Shown here one piece after another: positions 35,791-45,055 of a DNA stretch of 64,000 nucleotides. The stretch lies in NCBI RefSeq assembly GCF_900086655.1, contig NZ_LT575476.1, forward strand, positions 3,321,869 to 3,385,868, given 5' to 3'. Under the pieces are notes generated by a model. It was not told the origin of the DNA. It was given only the letters and a program-made list of their open reading frames with translations, and did no database searches. The position numbers were made by a program, and so were the translations under genes. The first letter of the stretch is position 1. Every line of letters begins with the position of its first letter. The DNA is from Paenibacillus tuaregi. Lineage in GTDB: Bacteria; Bacillota; Bacilli; Paenibacillales; Paenibacillaceae.

Positions 35791-38112
35791 TTAGGATACC
35801 GTTAAATGCAGGGAAACTTCGGTCAAGCCCGGTTGAACATAGACCTCATGATCTTTCTGCTCCGCTGGTCCTTCCACGATGCTCAGAGCATTGCTGCCGT
35901 TTAAGACAACCCGGAACGCCTTGCCTGCACCTATGGCTTCCAGATAAATGTTATTGCCGTCCCTGCGGGCGGAGACCTCAAGCTCCTTCTCCCCGCTAGT
36001 GCCGAATACAGAAGTCTGTGCTGATGAACCATCCTCCAGTTCATAAATGACGAGCTTAACCTCATCCGCCAGATCGTAATCCACCTCTGTATCCTCCCTG
36101 CCAAAGGCCACAATGGAATTCGGCCGGACGTACAGCGGCAGACTTAAGAAATCATGGGTTTCCTTAAGCCAGCGCCCGCCAGTAACTACCGCGCCTGTCA
36201 GCAGATGGGTCCAGTTCCCCTCTGGAATATAATATTGAACCTCTCCCTGCTCACTGAATACAGGTGCAACCAGAAGGCTGTCGCCCAGCATGTATTGACG
36301 GTCCAGAGGTTCACAGGCCGGATCATCCGGGAACTCCAGCAGCATGGCCCGCATCATCGGTACCCCCTGCTCCGATGCCTGTACCGCGGATTGATACAGA
36401 TAAGGCATGAGCCGGCACTTCAGCTTTGTGAAGAAGCGGGTGACCACCACCGCTTCCTCATCGTAGGCCCAAGGCACACGGTAGGAGGAACTACCGTGCA
36501 GCCGGCTGTGGCTGGAAAGCAGGCCGAAAGCCAGCCACCGCTTGAACACATGGGCCGGGGCCGTGTTCTCAAACCCTCCGATATCATGGCTCCAGTAGCC
36601 GAAGCCGGATAGTCCTAGGGACAATCCGCCGCGGAGGCTCTCTGCCATGGACTCGTAGTCCGCGTAGCAGTCGCCGCCCCAGTGTATCGGAAACTGCTGG
36701 CTCCCGGCCGTTGCGGAGCGGGCGAATACGGCTGCTTCCCGTGGGCCTAATTTCTCCTGAAGCACGCCGAATACCACTTTGTTGTACAAATATGTGTAGT
36801 AGTTGTGCATCTTCTCTGGGTCAGAACCGTCGTGATAGACGACATCCACCGGTATTCTCTCCCCGAAATCAGTCTTAAAGCTGTCTACTCCCATATCCAC
36901 CAATTCCCGGAGATAACCTGCATACCACTCGCAAGCAGCAGGATTCGTGAAGTCAACCAGCCCCATGCCCGGCTGCCATAGGTTCCACTGCCACACATCG
37001 CCGTTCGGCTTATTCACCAGGTAACCAAGCCGCTTCCCTTCCTCGAACAGGCGCGAGCGCTGTCCAATATACGGGTTGATCCATACACAGATCTTCAGCC
37101 CTTTAGCCTTGAGTCTTGCCAGCATGCCCCTAGGATCCGGGAATACACGTTCATCCCATTTGAAATCCGACCAGTGAAATTCCTTCATCCAGAAGCAGTC
37201 AAAATGGAACACATGCAACGGCACGCCTCTTTCCGCCATCCCGTCAACGAAAGTGTTCACTGTCTCTTCATCATAGTTTGTCGTGAATGAAGTCGACAAC
37301 CACAGCCCGAAGGTCCAGGCTGGCGGAAGCGCAGGCTTCCCTGTCAGACTGGTATACCGTCCCAGCACTTCTTTGGGCGAAGGCCCATCGATGACGTAAT
37401 ATTCCATAGACTCTCCGGTTATGCTGAACTGGACCTTCTTCACCTTCTCAGAGGCGATCTCGTAAGAGACCAGACCCGGATGGTTCACGAATACCCCATA
37501 ACCTTTATTGGTTAGATAGAACGGGATATTCTTGTACGCCTGCTCCGAGCTCGTCCCTCCATCCTGGTTCCAAATATCGACGATTTGCCCATTCCGTTGA
37601 AATGCGGTGAAGCGTTCTCCTAATCCATACACCCATTCGCCCACGCCCAGATCAAGCTCTTCCCGCATATAAGTCCGCCCCTGGCTGTCCGTGATATGAG
37701 CTGCAGACTTAAACCCGCTGCCGGTCAACCGCTGTGTACCCCTATAGAAATCAAAAGACCACTGGCTTCCCTTGGACACCTTCACACTCAGGTCCCCGCT
37801 TGTTAAGACGGCCTCCTGCTCATTCTCCATAACGGTAACCGGATGTGTGCTGTCCGTATGAAGCTCAAAGTTTGGTCCGGCGTCCCGGATTCCGTCGAAG
37901 TGAATCAGCTTAACTCCGATTACACCAGGTGCCGGGGAATGAAATTTCACGGTCAGCAGGGTCGTATTAATCATCGTGCCCCGCCCGTTCAGCGGCGTTG
38001 TCGATACATAAGCGGCCAAGGTCCTTCCGGTTACCTCACAATCGTGGATTTGTACCGCATTATCCAGCGTATAACCTTCTTTGATCAGCCAGTTGCCATC
38101 GGTGAATTTCAT
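35791..38112 (-). CDS. yicI: GH31 alpha-xylosidase (YicI type)
   Basis: A 773-residue family 31 hydrolase nearly collinear with E. coli YicI. The nucleophile is Asp415 in FKTDFGERI and the acid/base Asp481 in HWGGDCYA, one residue off the E. coli numbering. The substrate-site sequences GLWLSTSFTTNY and FWSHDIGGFE-type motif (YWSHDIGGFENT here) are also kept. YicI enzymes release non-reducing alpha-1,6-xylose, as in isoprimeverose and xyloglucan oligosaccharides. No signal peptide is present. It is a single transcription unit divergent from an AraC regulator, with a weak cre-like box between them. Confidence 0.94.
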   Translation of the reverse strand: MKFTDGNWLIKEGYTLDNAVQIHDCEVTGRTLAAYVSTTPLNGRGTMINTTLLTVKFHSPAPGVIGVKLIHFDGIRDAGPNFELHTDSTHPVTVMENEQEAVLTSGDLSVKVSKGSQWSFDFYRGTQRLTGSGFKSAAHITDSQGRTYMREELDLGVGEWVYGLGERFTAFQRNGQIVDIWNQDGGTSSEQAYKNIPFYLTNKGYGVFVNHPGLVSYEIASEKVKKVQFSITGESMEYYVIDGPSPKEVLGRYTSLTGKPALPPAWTFGLWLSTSFTTNYDEETVNTFVDGMAERGVPLHVFHFDCFWMKEFHWSDFKWDERVFPDPRGMLARLKAKGLKICVWINPYIGQRSRLFEEGKRLGYLVNKPNGDVWQWNLWQPGMGLVDFTNPAACEWYAGYLRELVDMGVDSFKTDFGERIPVDVVYHDGSDPEKMHNYYTYLYNKVVFGVLQEKLGPREAAVFARSATAGSQQFPIHWGGDCYADYESMAESLRGGLSLGLSGFGYWSHDIGGFENTAPAHVFKRWLAFGLLSSHSRLHGSSSYRVPWAYDEEAVVVTRFFTKLKCRLMPYLYQSAVQASEQGVPMMRAMLLEFPDDPACEPLDRQYMLGDSLLVAPVFSEQGEVQYYIPEGNWTHLLTGAVVTGGRWLKETHDFLSLPLYVRPNSIVAFGREDTEVDYDLADEVKLVIYELEDGSSAQTSVFGTSGEKELEVSARRDGNNIYLEAIGAGKAFRVVLNGSNALSIVEGPAEQKDHEVYVQPGLTEVSLHLTVS

Positions 38113-38152
38113 TTGTCCTCACTGCCTTTTCTGTATACTTTTACAAAATCCA

Positions 38153-38167
38153 ATGAAAGCGTTATAC
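38153..38167 (+). promoter_or_regulatory. Weak cre-like box between GH31 and araC-type genes
   Basis: ATGAAAGCGTTATAC departs from the cre consensus at the conserved C near its end. It lies 41 bp upstream of the GH31 start and 80 bp upstream of the AraC gene. Confidence 0.35.
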
Positions 38168-38246
38168 TCGCATTATACTGATATCTGTTATGCAAATCTT
38201 ATATTATTGAACGGTTATATAACACAATATTGACGAGGTGAATGAT

Positions 38247-39137
38247 ATGGACCCCCAGCTGAAAAGCACGTTAAAAGAAAGCCGCATTCACAGCGGTCAT
38301 CTTCAGCCCTTCGGAGCGTACCACATGGAATACGGACCAGGTGAACATGTGCTGGACTGCCATTGGCACGAGGAGTCCGAAATCTTCCTGGTGCTCGAGG
38401 GTGAAGTGCTCTTCCAGTTGGATGAGGAGCACTTTCCGGTTCGGGCGGGCGAAGCGGTCTTTATCGACGGCGGAGATATTCATGCCGGTCATGCGTTGGG
38501 CGGGGCAGGCTGCAAGTTCTTCGCCCTCGTCTTTGGCCCAGGCTTACTCACAAGTGCCCAATACGACATTATTCAGGATCAAGTGATCCTGCCCTTTCAG
38601 GAGCGGCGGGTCACCTTCCCCCGCTTGATCCAGCCTTCCGGGTCAGCTGGCCAGGAACTGCTCAAGCATATTCAATCCATGATGACAGCCTGCACCCTGA
38701 AGGCTCCAGGATATGAAGCCGCCGTTAAAGGCAGGCTGCTGCTTATGCTTCAAGAGCTGGCCGTCAGTGGGCTGGCCTGTGACCGCAGCCTCAACCGCTC
38801 CGGTTCAGCCGTTAAGCTTGAGCGTCTGAAGAAGGTGATTCTGCACATTCAGCAGCACTATGACCGCCCGATCCGTCTGCAGGAGCTGGCGGACCTGATC
38901 CCGATGAGTGAGGGACAGTTCTGCCGCTTCTTCAAATCCATGACCGGGCAGACCCCGGTGGATTACATCAACAGCTACCGGATCAGACAGGCGGCAGAAA
39001 TGCTGAGGGTGGAGGATAAGAAAATTTCCGATATTGCCCTCGAAGTGGGCTTTGATAATATCAGCTACTTTATCCGGGTATTCCGGAAAATCATGAAATG
39101 CCCTCCGTCGGCTTTCCGTAAAGGAATATCCCTCTGA
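38247..39137 (+). CDS. AraC-family regulator with cupin sensor domain
   Basis: A 296-residue regulator: N-terminal cupin domain (HWHEESEIFLVLEGE, about residues 38-52, and FIDGGDIHAGH) for sugar or ligand sensing, and a C-terminal double helix-turn-helix AraC domain (LQELADLIPMSEGQFCRFFK and ISDIALEVGFDNISYFIRVF). The start is ATG 38247, eight bases after GACGAGG; a GTG nine bases upstream overlaps the ribosome binding site and is less likely. It is divergent from GH31 and is its probable regulator. Confidence 0.92.
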   Translation: MDPQLKSTLKESRIHSGHLQPFGAYHMEYGPGEHVLDCHWHEESEIFLVLEGEVLFQLDEEHFPVRAGEAVFIDGGDIHAGHALGGAGCKFFALVFGPGLLTSAQYDIIQDQVILPFQERRVTFPRLIQPSGSAGQELLKHIQSMMTACTLKAPGYEAAVKGRLLLMLQELAVSGLACDRSLNRSGSAVKLERLKKVILHIQQHYDRPIRLQELADLIPMSEGQFCRFFKSMTGQTPVDYINSYRIRQAAEMLRVEDKKISDIALEVGFDNISYFIRVFRKIMKCPPSAFRKGISL

Positions 39138-39234
39138 TAGCAGGGGAGCGCAGACCCGCTCAAGCTGCAACCTTTTGCCGGAAAGGCCCGTCTGGTAGGG
39201 TAGAAAATTACTCCAGCGAGGAGAGAGGATAGAG

Positions 39235-40182
39235 ATGAAACATAAATTCAGCATCATGCTGCTCAGCCTAGTTGTTATCCTGGGTGCAGCCATTCCAGCC
39301 AGCGTGCTCGCCGATGTGAACACAACAGAGCCTTCGGCCGGCAAGCTTCAGGTTATCCAGACTCCGGGAGGCAAGCTCGATCCCCAGGGCAAGCTGGACT
39401 ACGCTTCAGCTATAACTGCGATTGTCAGCCATTTTAATCTATCCTTGGACGGGTATAACTTCATTAAGGAACCCAAGGTATCCGATTATTTCACAAAGCT
39501 TCAGGATTCCGCATGGTACTCTGAAGCGTTTATAATCGCTCAAGTGAACGGGCTCAGCATCCCGAAGGATGTGCAGGCGGATCAATCCATGACCCGCGAG
39601 CAGTATGCGAACCTGCTGTCCCAGGCCATTCATCTTAACGGTAATTATCCAACAATTATGCGCTACAACGTGATCAAAGACGGGGATTCTATCACCCCCG
39701 CTTACATGGACAGCATTCAGTACCTGCTGAACAGCGGAGTTTCCCTGCTTGACGACAAGCTGGGCTTCAACCCGAAGTCTCCGGTTACCCAGAGCCTTGC
39801 CACCCGCTGGCTTAACGAAAGTGTGGATTTTATGCACAGGATGCAAGATGAGCTTAAAGCAAGTGGGGCCCCGCTTCAGGACTACGGTCTAAACTCCCAA
39901 GCCATGGATGACAAAATCAACAAAATCACCGTAAGTGCTGCAGCCCCGAGCCCGGGTTACGGACTGCAGATCGCTTCCATCTCGTTTGACCACGATCGCA
40001 AACAAGCGATAATTTATACTAAAGTTGTCCAGCCCAAAAAAGGCAGCCTGAATGCCCAGGTTATCACTCAGGTCAGTGCTACAACTTATATTCCAGCAGG
40101 CTATAAAGCTGATCTTGCTGTGACCCAGCCTAAACAGCCCACGCAGGTTGATCGTACAACCAGCTCAGATGCCCACTCATAA
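39235..40182 (+). CDS. Secreted protein with degenerate SLH-like domains
   Basis: A 315-residue exported protein with signal peptide MKHKFSIMLLSLVVILGAAI (cleavage near VLA-DV). The region from about 55 to 200 has the spacing and some residues of SLH repeats (DYASAITAIVSHFNLSL, DSAWYSEAFIIAQVNGL, SMTREQYANLLSQAI, SVTQSLATRWLNES-like end) but they are degenerate. The C-terminal third is unassigned. GAGAGGA precedes the ATG. It shares a terminator with the convergent GH3 gene. Its link to the glycan genes is positional only. Confidence 0.75.
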   Translation: MKHKFSIMLLSLVVILGAAIPASVLADVNTTEPSAGKLQVIQTPGGKLDPQGKLDYASAITAIVSHFNLSLDGYNFIKEPKVSDYFTKLQDSAWYSEAFIIAQVNGLSIPKDVQADQSMTREQYANLLSQAIHLNGNYPTIMRYNVIKDGDSITPAYMDSIQYLLNSGVSLLDDKLGFNPKSPVTQSLATRWLNESVDFMHRMQDELKASGAPLQDYGLNSQAMDDKINKITVSAAAPSPGYGLQIASISFDHDRKQAIIYTKVVQPKKGSLNAQVITQVSATTYIPAGYKADLAVTQPKQPTQVDRTTSSDAHS

Positions 40183-40183
40183 A

Positions 40184-40230
40184 ATCAAACAAAGCGGCTT
40201 CCCGTTCTTAGAGGAAGCCGCTTTGTTGAT
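40184..40230. terminator. Bidirectional terminator between SLH-like protein and GH3
   Basis: Arms 40184-40202 and 40213-40230 form an 18-bp stem with one bulge, A-rich on the left and ending in TTTGTTGAT on the right, between convergent genes. Confidence 0.88.
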
Positions 40231-40257
40231 GCTTAGGACATTGGGATGAACTGCCCT

Positions 40258-43101
40258 CTATTCCAATCTAAATCTGCTGATGGATACCCCACCTTTTAGA
40301 ACAAGGAAAACTTTATAGCGACCGGAAGCCTCTTTCAAAGGAACGCGAAGAGTGGTCCAAGCCTGCCTGCCTCCGGTTGGAGGCACGGGAGCAGCTCCCA
40401 TCAAGGGGCCATCCGCCTGTTCCAACCGGACTTCAAGAACTGCGCCGGGTACCGATCCGGCGGCCCGCACCACCAGGTCTCTCCCTTCACGAAGAGCCAG
40501 CTCCACGTCCCAGAATGAAATCCAGCCTTCCTCGCCCTTCACTCGGACACAAGTTCCGCCCTCGCTGCACTCGTCCAAGTACACGGCTTCATAGTCGTCA
40601 AAGTTCTCCGCCAACACATCCCGGCTGAACGATCTTGGAGGAATGGGCTCACCCTCAACGGTGATCCCCGTTGAAGCATGAATCGTCTGGGATGAACTGC
40701 CGACCATGACCGTATAGGTTCCCGGCTCCACCGCATAACCATCACGCGTTACATCCCAGAAGGCCAGATCCTCTGCCTTCAGCCGGAAGCCTACCTCCGC
40801 CTTCTCACCCGGCTCAAGCTCCAGCCTCTTGAAGCCCCGCAATGATTTGATCGGTCTCGGAACGCGGGACCTATCCGCCCGGACATACAGCTGCACCACT
40901 TCTTCTCCTGTTAGATGGCCCTCGTTCTTCACGGAAACGGTGACCTCAATCTCCCCATCCTGACTCATAACAGATGAACTCACATTAAATTCAGTGTAGT
41001 TAAATGTTGTGTAGGAGAGCCCGTGGCCGAACGGATACAGGACAGGTCCCTCAAAGTATTGATAAGTACGCTTCCCCTTGATCAAATCGTAGTCCATGAT
41101 GTCAGACAGCTGGTCTTTGGAACGGTACCAGGTCATGGCAAGGCGTCCGCCAGGATTGTAATCCCCGAACAATACGTCCGCAACCGCCGAGCCTAGCTCG
41201 GGTCCGGCATGTGACGTATACAGGATGGACGAAATGTGCTCCTGCTCCCAGTTCACCGCATAAGGGTAGCTGCTGACCAGCACCACCACCGTATTGGGAT
41301 TTGCGTCCAGCACAGCCTGAATCAAACGCTGCTGCGCCGGAGGCAGTGTAATATCCTGGCGGTCTACTTCCTCCTTGCCGTTAAGAAACGGAATATTGCC
41401 TGCAAAAATAATGGCTGCGTCCGAAGCTTTGGCCGCCTTCACCGCTTCGGCAATTCCATCGCTGACAACCTCTACCGAGAAATCCCCTTGGGAGTTATCA
41501 ACTGGGGACCCGGTGTTCACCTTCAGGCTTCCGTCCTCCCTGGCACACACCTCTCGTCCCTGCCAATTCTTGAAATGGCATGTTCCATCCGCACCGCTTT
41601 CCAAGCTCACGGCTTCCTTCACGAACCAGCCCCGGACTTCCTCAGCGGAGGCATACAAGTATCCGTCGTCCCTCTCGGTAACGAACCTGCCACCCGCTTC
41701 CTCACGGAGTGTCTCGCTGCCCCAGCCCCAGTCGGTCCGGCTGAACACCGCCGCCTGCTCCGCCTCTTGGTGCAGAGCTGCAAGCCGCTCGCAAGCTTCG
41801 GCTTCCCCGGTGCCTATAGCGACATACCGGCCTGTCGCAAGAGAACGCAGACGGACCCGGTCACTTCCGCTGCAGTAACGGATTGTGGCATGCTTCATCT
41901 TCTTGGCGATGCCTTGAAGCGGGGTGATCCGGTAGCTTGGAGTTCCACTGTACCAATCCGTGAGCACCTCATCCGCCAATGGGCCAATGACAGCCAGACT
42001 TCCCAGCTCCTTACCCAGCGGGAGCAGGTTATCATTTTTCAGCAGAACTATGCCTTCCTGCGCAGCTCTTCTCGACAAGCGGGAATGGGCTTCAGCACAG
42101 AGCAGGGATTCATCCACCGCCGCATAAGGGTTCCGGTCCACTGAATCAAATTCACCCAGCCTGAACCGCACCCGGAAGGTATTCTGCAGCGCTCTGTCCA
42201 GATCGGCCTCTTCCAGGAGTCCCTGCTCTAGAGCATCCTGCAGCGCCCGGACGACAATTTCCTGGTCATCCGTAATACTGTCAATCCCGTTCTTCACGGA
42301 TCTCGCCACGGCTTCGGCATAAGAATGAACATAACGATGGTCGTTCACCGTACCCAGCACATCTCCGGCATCTCCTACCACAAAGCCATCCATTCCCCAT
42401 TCACCTTTAACAATATGATTCACTTCCGGATTCACGTTGCAGGGAACTCCGTTAACCGCATTGTAGGCCGTCATCATTGAGCCTGCCCTGCCTTCTCGAA
42501 AGGCTGGCTCAAAGGCTTTGAGGTAATACTCCCGTTTGTTGCGCGGGTCAATGCTTACCGATGCGCTTCCACGGTTCACTTCGTTGTTGTTTGCATAGAA
42601 ATGCTTCAGGGTAGCTACCGTCTTATAGTAAAAAGGGTGCTCCCCCTGCATTCCTTTGACCAGCTCTGTGGTGAGGCGTCCCGTCAGGTACGGGTCTTCC
42701 CCATAAGCTTCCTCCGTTCTGCCCCAGCGCGGGTCCCGTTCCATATCCACAGTTGGGGCCCAGATGGTCAGCCCGTTGACCTTTGGGTCCTTCTTGTGAT
42801 AGATCCGGGCCTCGTCCGCAATGACCGAGCCGATCTCTTTCATCAGCTCCGGGTTCCAGGTACAGGCGAGCCCGGAATTTTGCGGAAAAACGGTGGCTTC
42901 ACCAAGCCAGGCAACGCCGTGTGCTCCCTCGGTTCCATGTTTGTAAGCAGCCAGGTTCAACCTGGGCACCTCAGCCTGATACTGGCACATTTGTTCAATC
43001 TTCTCCTCAAGCGTGAGGCGGGATATCAAATCAGCCACCCGCTCCTCCAAAGGGAGATCGGGACTCTGGAATCGATATAGGTAAGCGTTTGCAGAAGTCA
43101 T
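40258..43101 (-). CDS. GH3 beta-glucosidase with inserted and C-terminal accessory domains
   Basis: A 947-residue family 3 hydrolase without a signal peptide. The (beta/alpha)8 domain carries WGRTEEAYGEDPYL and the nucleophile Asp244 in GFVVGDAGDV; the second domain has the KNDNLLPL and AGNIPFLNGKEEVDRQD segments, and a fibronectin III-like domain follows (GHGLSYTTFNYTEF). An unusual block of about 150 residues (from VRLRSLATGRYVAIG to VNTGSPVDNSQGDF) interrupts the second domain and looks beta-trefoil-like; a further C-terminal region of about 115 residues (from AENFDDYEAVYLDECSEGG) resembles a CBM6-type beta-sandwich. Likely role: removal of backbone glucose from trimmed oligosaccharides. 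A cre box lies within codons 3-7. Confidence 0.92.
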   Translation of the reverse strand: MTSANAYLYRFQSPDLPLEERVADLISRLTLEEKIEQMCQYQAEVPRLNLAAYKHGTEGAHGVAWLGEATVFPQNSGLACTWNPELMKEIGSVIADEARIYHKKDPKVNGLTIWAPTVDMERDPRWGRTEEAYGEDPYLTGRLTTELVKGMQGEHPFYYKTVATLKHFYANNNEVNRGSASVSIDPRNKREYYLKAFEPAFREGRAGSMMTAYNAVNGVPCNVNPEVNHIVKGEWGMDGFVVGDAGDVLGTVNDHRYVHSYAEAVARSVKNGIDSITDDQEIVVRALQDALEQGLLEEADLDRALQNTFRVRFRLGEFDSVDRNPYAAVDESLLCAEAHSRLSRRAAQEGIVLLKNDNLLPLGKELGSLAVIGPLADEVLTDWYSGTPSYRITPLQGIAKKMKHATIRYCSGSDRVRLRSLATGRYVAIGTGEAEACERLAALHQEAEQAAVFSRTDWGWGSETLREEAGGRFVTERDDGYLYASAEEVRGWFVKEAVSLESGADGTCHFKNWQGREVCAREDGSLKVNTGSPVDNSQGDFSVEVVSDGIAEAVKAAKASDAAIIFAGNIPFLNGKEEVDRQDITLPPAQQRLIQAVLDANPNTVVVLVSSYPYAVNWEQEHISSILYTSHAGPELGSAVADVLFGDYNPGGRLAMTWYRSKDQLSDIMDYDLIKGKRTYQYFEGPVLYPFGHGLSYTTFNYTEFNVSSSVMSQDGEIEVTVSVKNEGHLTGEEVVQLYVRADRSRVPRPIKSLRGFKRLELEPGEKAEVGFRLKAEDLAFWDVTRDGYAVEPGTYTVMVGSSSQTIHASTGITVEGEPIPPRSFSRDVLAENFDDYEAVYLDECSEGGTCVRVKGEEGWISFWDVELALREGRDLVVRAAGSVPGAVLEVRLEQADGPLMGAAPVPPTGGRQAWTTLRVPLKEASGRYKVFLVLKGGVSISRFRLE
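43081..43093 (-). promoter_or_regulatory. cre box inside the 5' coding end of the GH3 gene
   Basis: TGCAAACGCTTAC on the reverse strand fits the 13 core positions of the cre consensus exactly. It overlaps the first codons of GH3, a position used for CcpA roadblock repression in Bacillus. Confidence 0.7.
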
Positions 43102-43179
43102 ACTGCACCTTCTCTCTTTTTTTGCAGCAATTATACCGCCCTTACAGCTCTACGAGTACCTGAACAATTAGCGGTCTTT

Positions 43180-44754
43180 TCATATAGAAATTGGATGTGT
43201 TTCCTTGATTCGCACCGGATCAGTTTCTTTGCGGTAAACGGATGGGGAGGTCCCGACATATTTCTTGAATTTGCTGTGAAAATAATCAACATTCGTATAC
43301 CCCACCCGCTCTGCCACTTGATATACCTTAAGACCTTCCTGAAGCATCCGCTTGGCATGCTCCATCCGGACCTGATCGAGGTACGTATTGAAATATTGAC
43401 CGGTCACATTCTTGAACAGCTTGCCTAAGTAGGCATTGTTGTAATTGAACACGCCGGCCAAGGTCTCAAGCTTCAGATTATCAGCATAATTGCGATGAAT
43501 CATATCCAGCATGATCTTAATATCCTGCTGCTGGCTGCGGTCAATATGGCGGGACACTTCACTCAGGATGTGCCCGGCATGCCTGATCAGCTGCTCCAAG
43601 CTTCGCTGCTGATAGAGCTTGGAGACGGATTCCGCATATTTTCTCTGAAGACCATCAAGATCGGAGTTGCGCATGGCTAGCTTGCTGAGCAGACCCGTAA
43701 TCAGTTCAGCGAAGTACCGTTTCACTTCCTGTTCTGTTCTGCCCTCCGCGGCCAGGGTGCGGCCGAGAGTTCTCAGTAGATTAGCCACAGGCTCAGAATC
43801 ACCAAGATCAACTGCATAATAGAGACGATCTTCAATTGAACTGAGCTCAGCAGTCTCAGTCTCCAACGGCGTGATCTGATTTAAATTGTCCGGGCTTAAT
43901 ACGGGCAGCCCAGCGATGAAGAATTCCGAACGAAGCAGCTCCCTTGCCTGTTCATAAGAAGCAGGTATATCCTTCAGGTCACGGACTATCGTGCCCAAGG
44001 CAGCAGTGAATTCAACACAGAACCCGGTAAGAACTGTATCAAGCTCCTGCATCAGCTCCCGCTTCATTTGTTCCCCTAGAATGGGTCGTTTCAGAACAAT
44101 CCCAAGATACGAATGCAAATGGAAGCTGATGCCCGAGCCCCCATCCTCGAAATAAACACGGATTTCCTCTGCAGCTTCTTCCATTTCGAGTGGGTTCCCC
44201 TCTCCGGAGGGGTAAAGATCCAGAAGAAGAACCTGATACTCCTTCCAATCGAAGCCGCAGGAGGACGCCTGGCCGAGAAAAGTATCGGCATCTTCCTTGC
44301 TCCCACTGAGCAAGGCCTCAATCAGCCATCCGCATTGACGGATGGTCGTGCTGTCCTCCCATTCCAGCTTCTCCTGCTCCGCTTCCCATTTCAAGCGGAT
44401 CGATTCCAGATAAGTAATTAGCTCATCCTCATCCACCGGTTTAAGCAGGTAGCCGTCGACCCGCTGGTTAATTGCTTTTTTGGCATAATCAAAATCCGCA
44501 TATCCGCTGAGAATAATCATATGCAGCCGTGCATCCCGCTCCCTCAATTTCTGAATAAGCTGAAGCCCGTCCATACCGGGCATGCGGATATCGGCTACCA
44601 CCAGATCCGGCCGCAGCTCATCATATTTCTCCAAGGCCTCAAATCCATTAGCCGCAGTCCCTGCAATCATATAGCCGTAAGCTTCCCAAGGAATCAACCG
44701 GGTAAGACCCTCCCTCACTTTTGGTTCATCATCCACGATCATTACTTTCATCAT
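43180..44754 (-). CDS. YesN-family response regulator (receiver + AraC domain)
   Basis: A 524-residue regulator. The receiver domain starts MKVMIVDDEPKVREGL with phospho-acceptor Asp in LVVADIRMPGMDG (about residue 56); a long middle region follows; the C-terminal AraC domain has LKLETLAGVFNYNNAYLGKLFK and YQVAERVGYTNVDYFHSKFKKY. I place the start at ATG 44754 behind GGGGGGATG; the longer frame from 44778 has no better site. It is the natural partner for the YesM kinase at 33903, although the genes are about 8 kb apart. A cre-like box overlaps its likely promoter. Confidence 0.92.
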   Translation of the reverse strand: MMKVMIVDDEPKVREGLTRLIPWEAYGYMIAGTAANGFEALEKYDELRPDLVVADIRMPGMDGLQLIQKLRERDARLHMIILSGYADFDYAKKAINQRVDGYLLKPVDEDELITYLESIRLKWEAEQEKLEWEDSTTIRQCGWLIEALLSGSKEDADTFLGQASSCGFDWKEYQVLLLDLYPSGEGNPLEMEEAAEEIRVYFEDGGSGISFHLHSYLGIVLKRPILGEQMKRELMQELDTVLTGFCVEFTAALGTIVRDLKDIPASYEQARELLRSEFFIAGLPVLSPDNLNQITPLETETAELSSIEDRLYYAVDLGDSEPVANLLRTLGRTLAAEGRTEQEVKRYFAELITGLLSKLAMRNSDLDGLQRKYAESVSKLYQQRSLEQLIRHAGHILSEVSRHIDRSQQQDIKIMLDMIHRNYADNLKLETLAGVFNYNNAYLGKLFKNVTGQYFNTYLDQVRMEHAKRMLQEGLKVYQVAERVGYTNVDYFHSKFKKYVGTSPSVYRKETDPVRIKETHPISI

Positions 44755-44799
44755 GGCACATCCCCCCGATCGCATCATATAATCAAATTGCAGACAAGT

Positions 44800-44814
44800 T
44801 GTTAAGCGCTTACA
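44800..44814 (-). promoter_or_regulatory. cre-like palindrome upstream of the YesN gene
   Basis: TGTTAAGCGCTTACA is the ideal cre palindrome with one extra base in one arm. It begins 46 bp upstream of the regulator start and overlaps a candidate -35 region, so CcpA could repress the regulator and hence the locus. Confidence 0.5.
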
Positions 44815-45055
44815 GAAGATTGATTAAGACCTTTAATTTAAAGATAAAAACTGCTGTTATTACCATTATAAGCAAGCTTGCGGCGCATCACTAACATTAT
44901 CTGGAGGCTCTGTTGCACTATCTTCATCCTTCTTCGTACTGGAATCCCGCATCCCTTGGATATACTTACATTAAATGGCTTGCTAATCCATGCATGCGGC
45001 TGTATGCTTACTCTTGCTGTAAAGTGATGTTGACTTATTGAATGGGGGCAAAACA

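Noticed and set aside
44815-45055. Possible purine riboswitch upstream of the NCS2 permease
   Set aside because: I looked for the conserved three-way junction elements of purine riboswitches and did not find them, nor a terminator hairpin in the leader.
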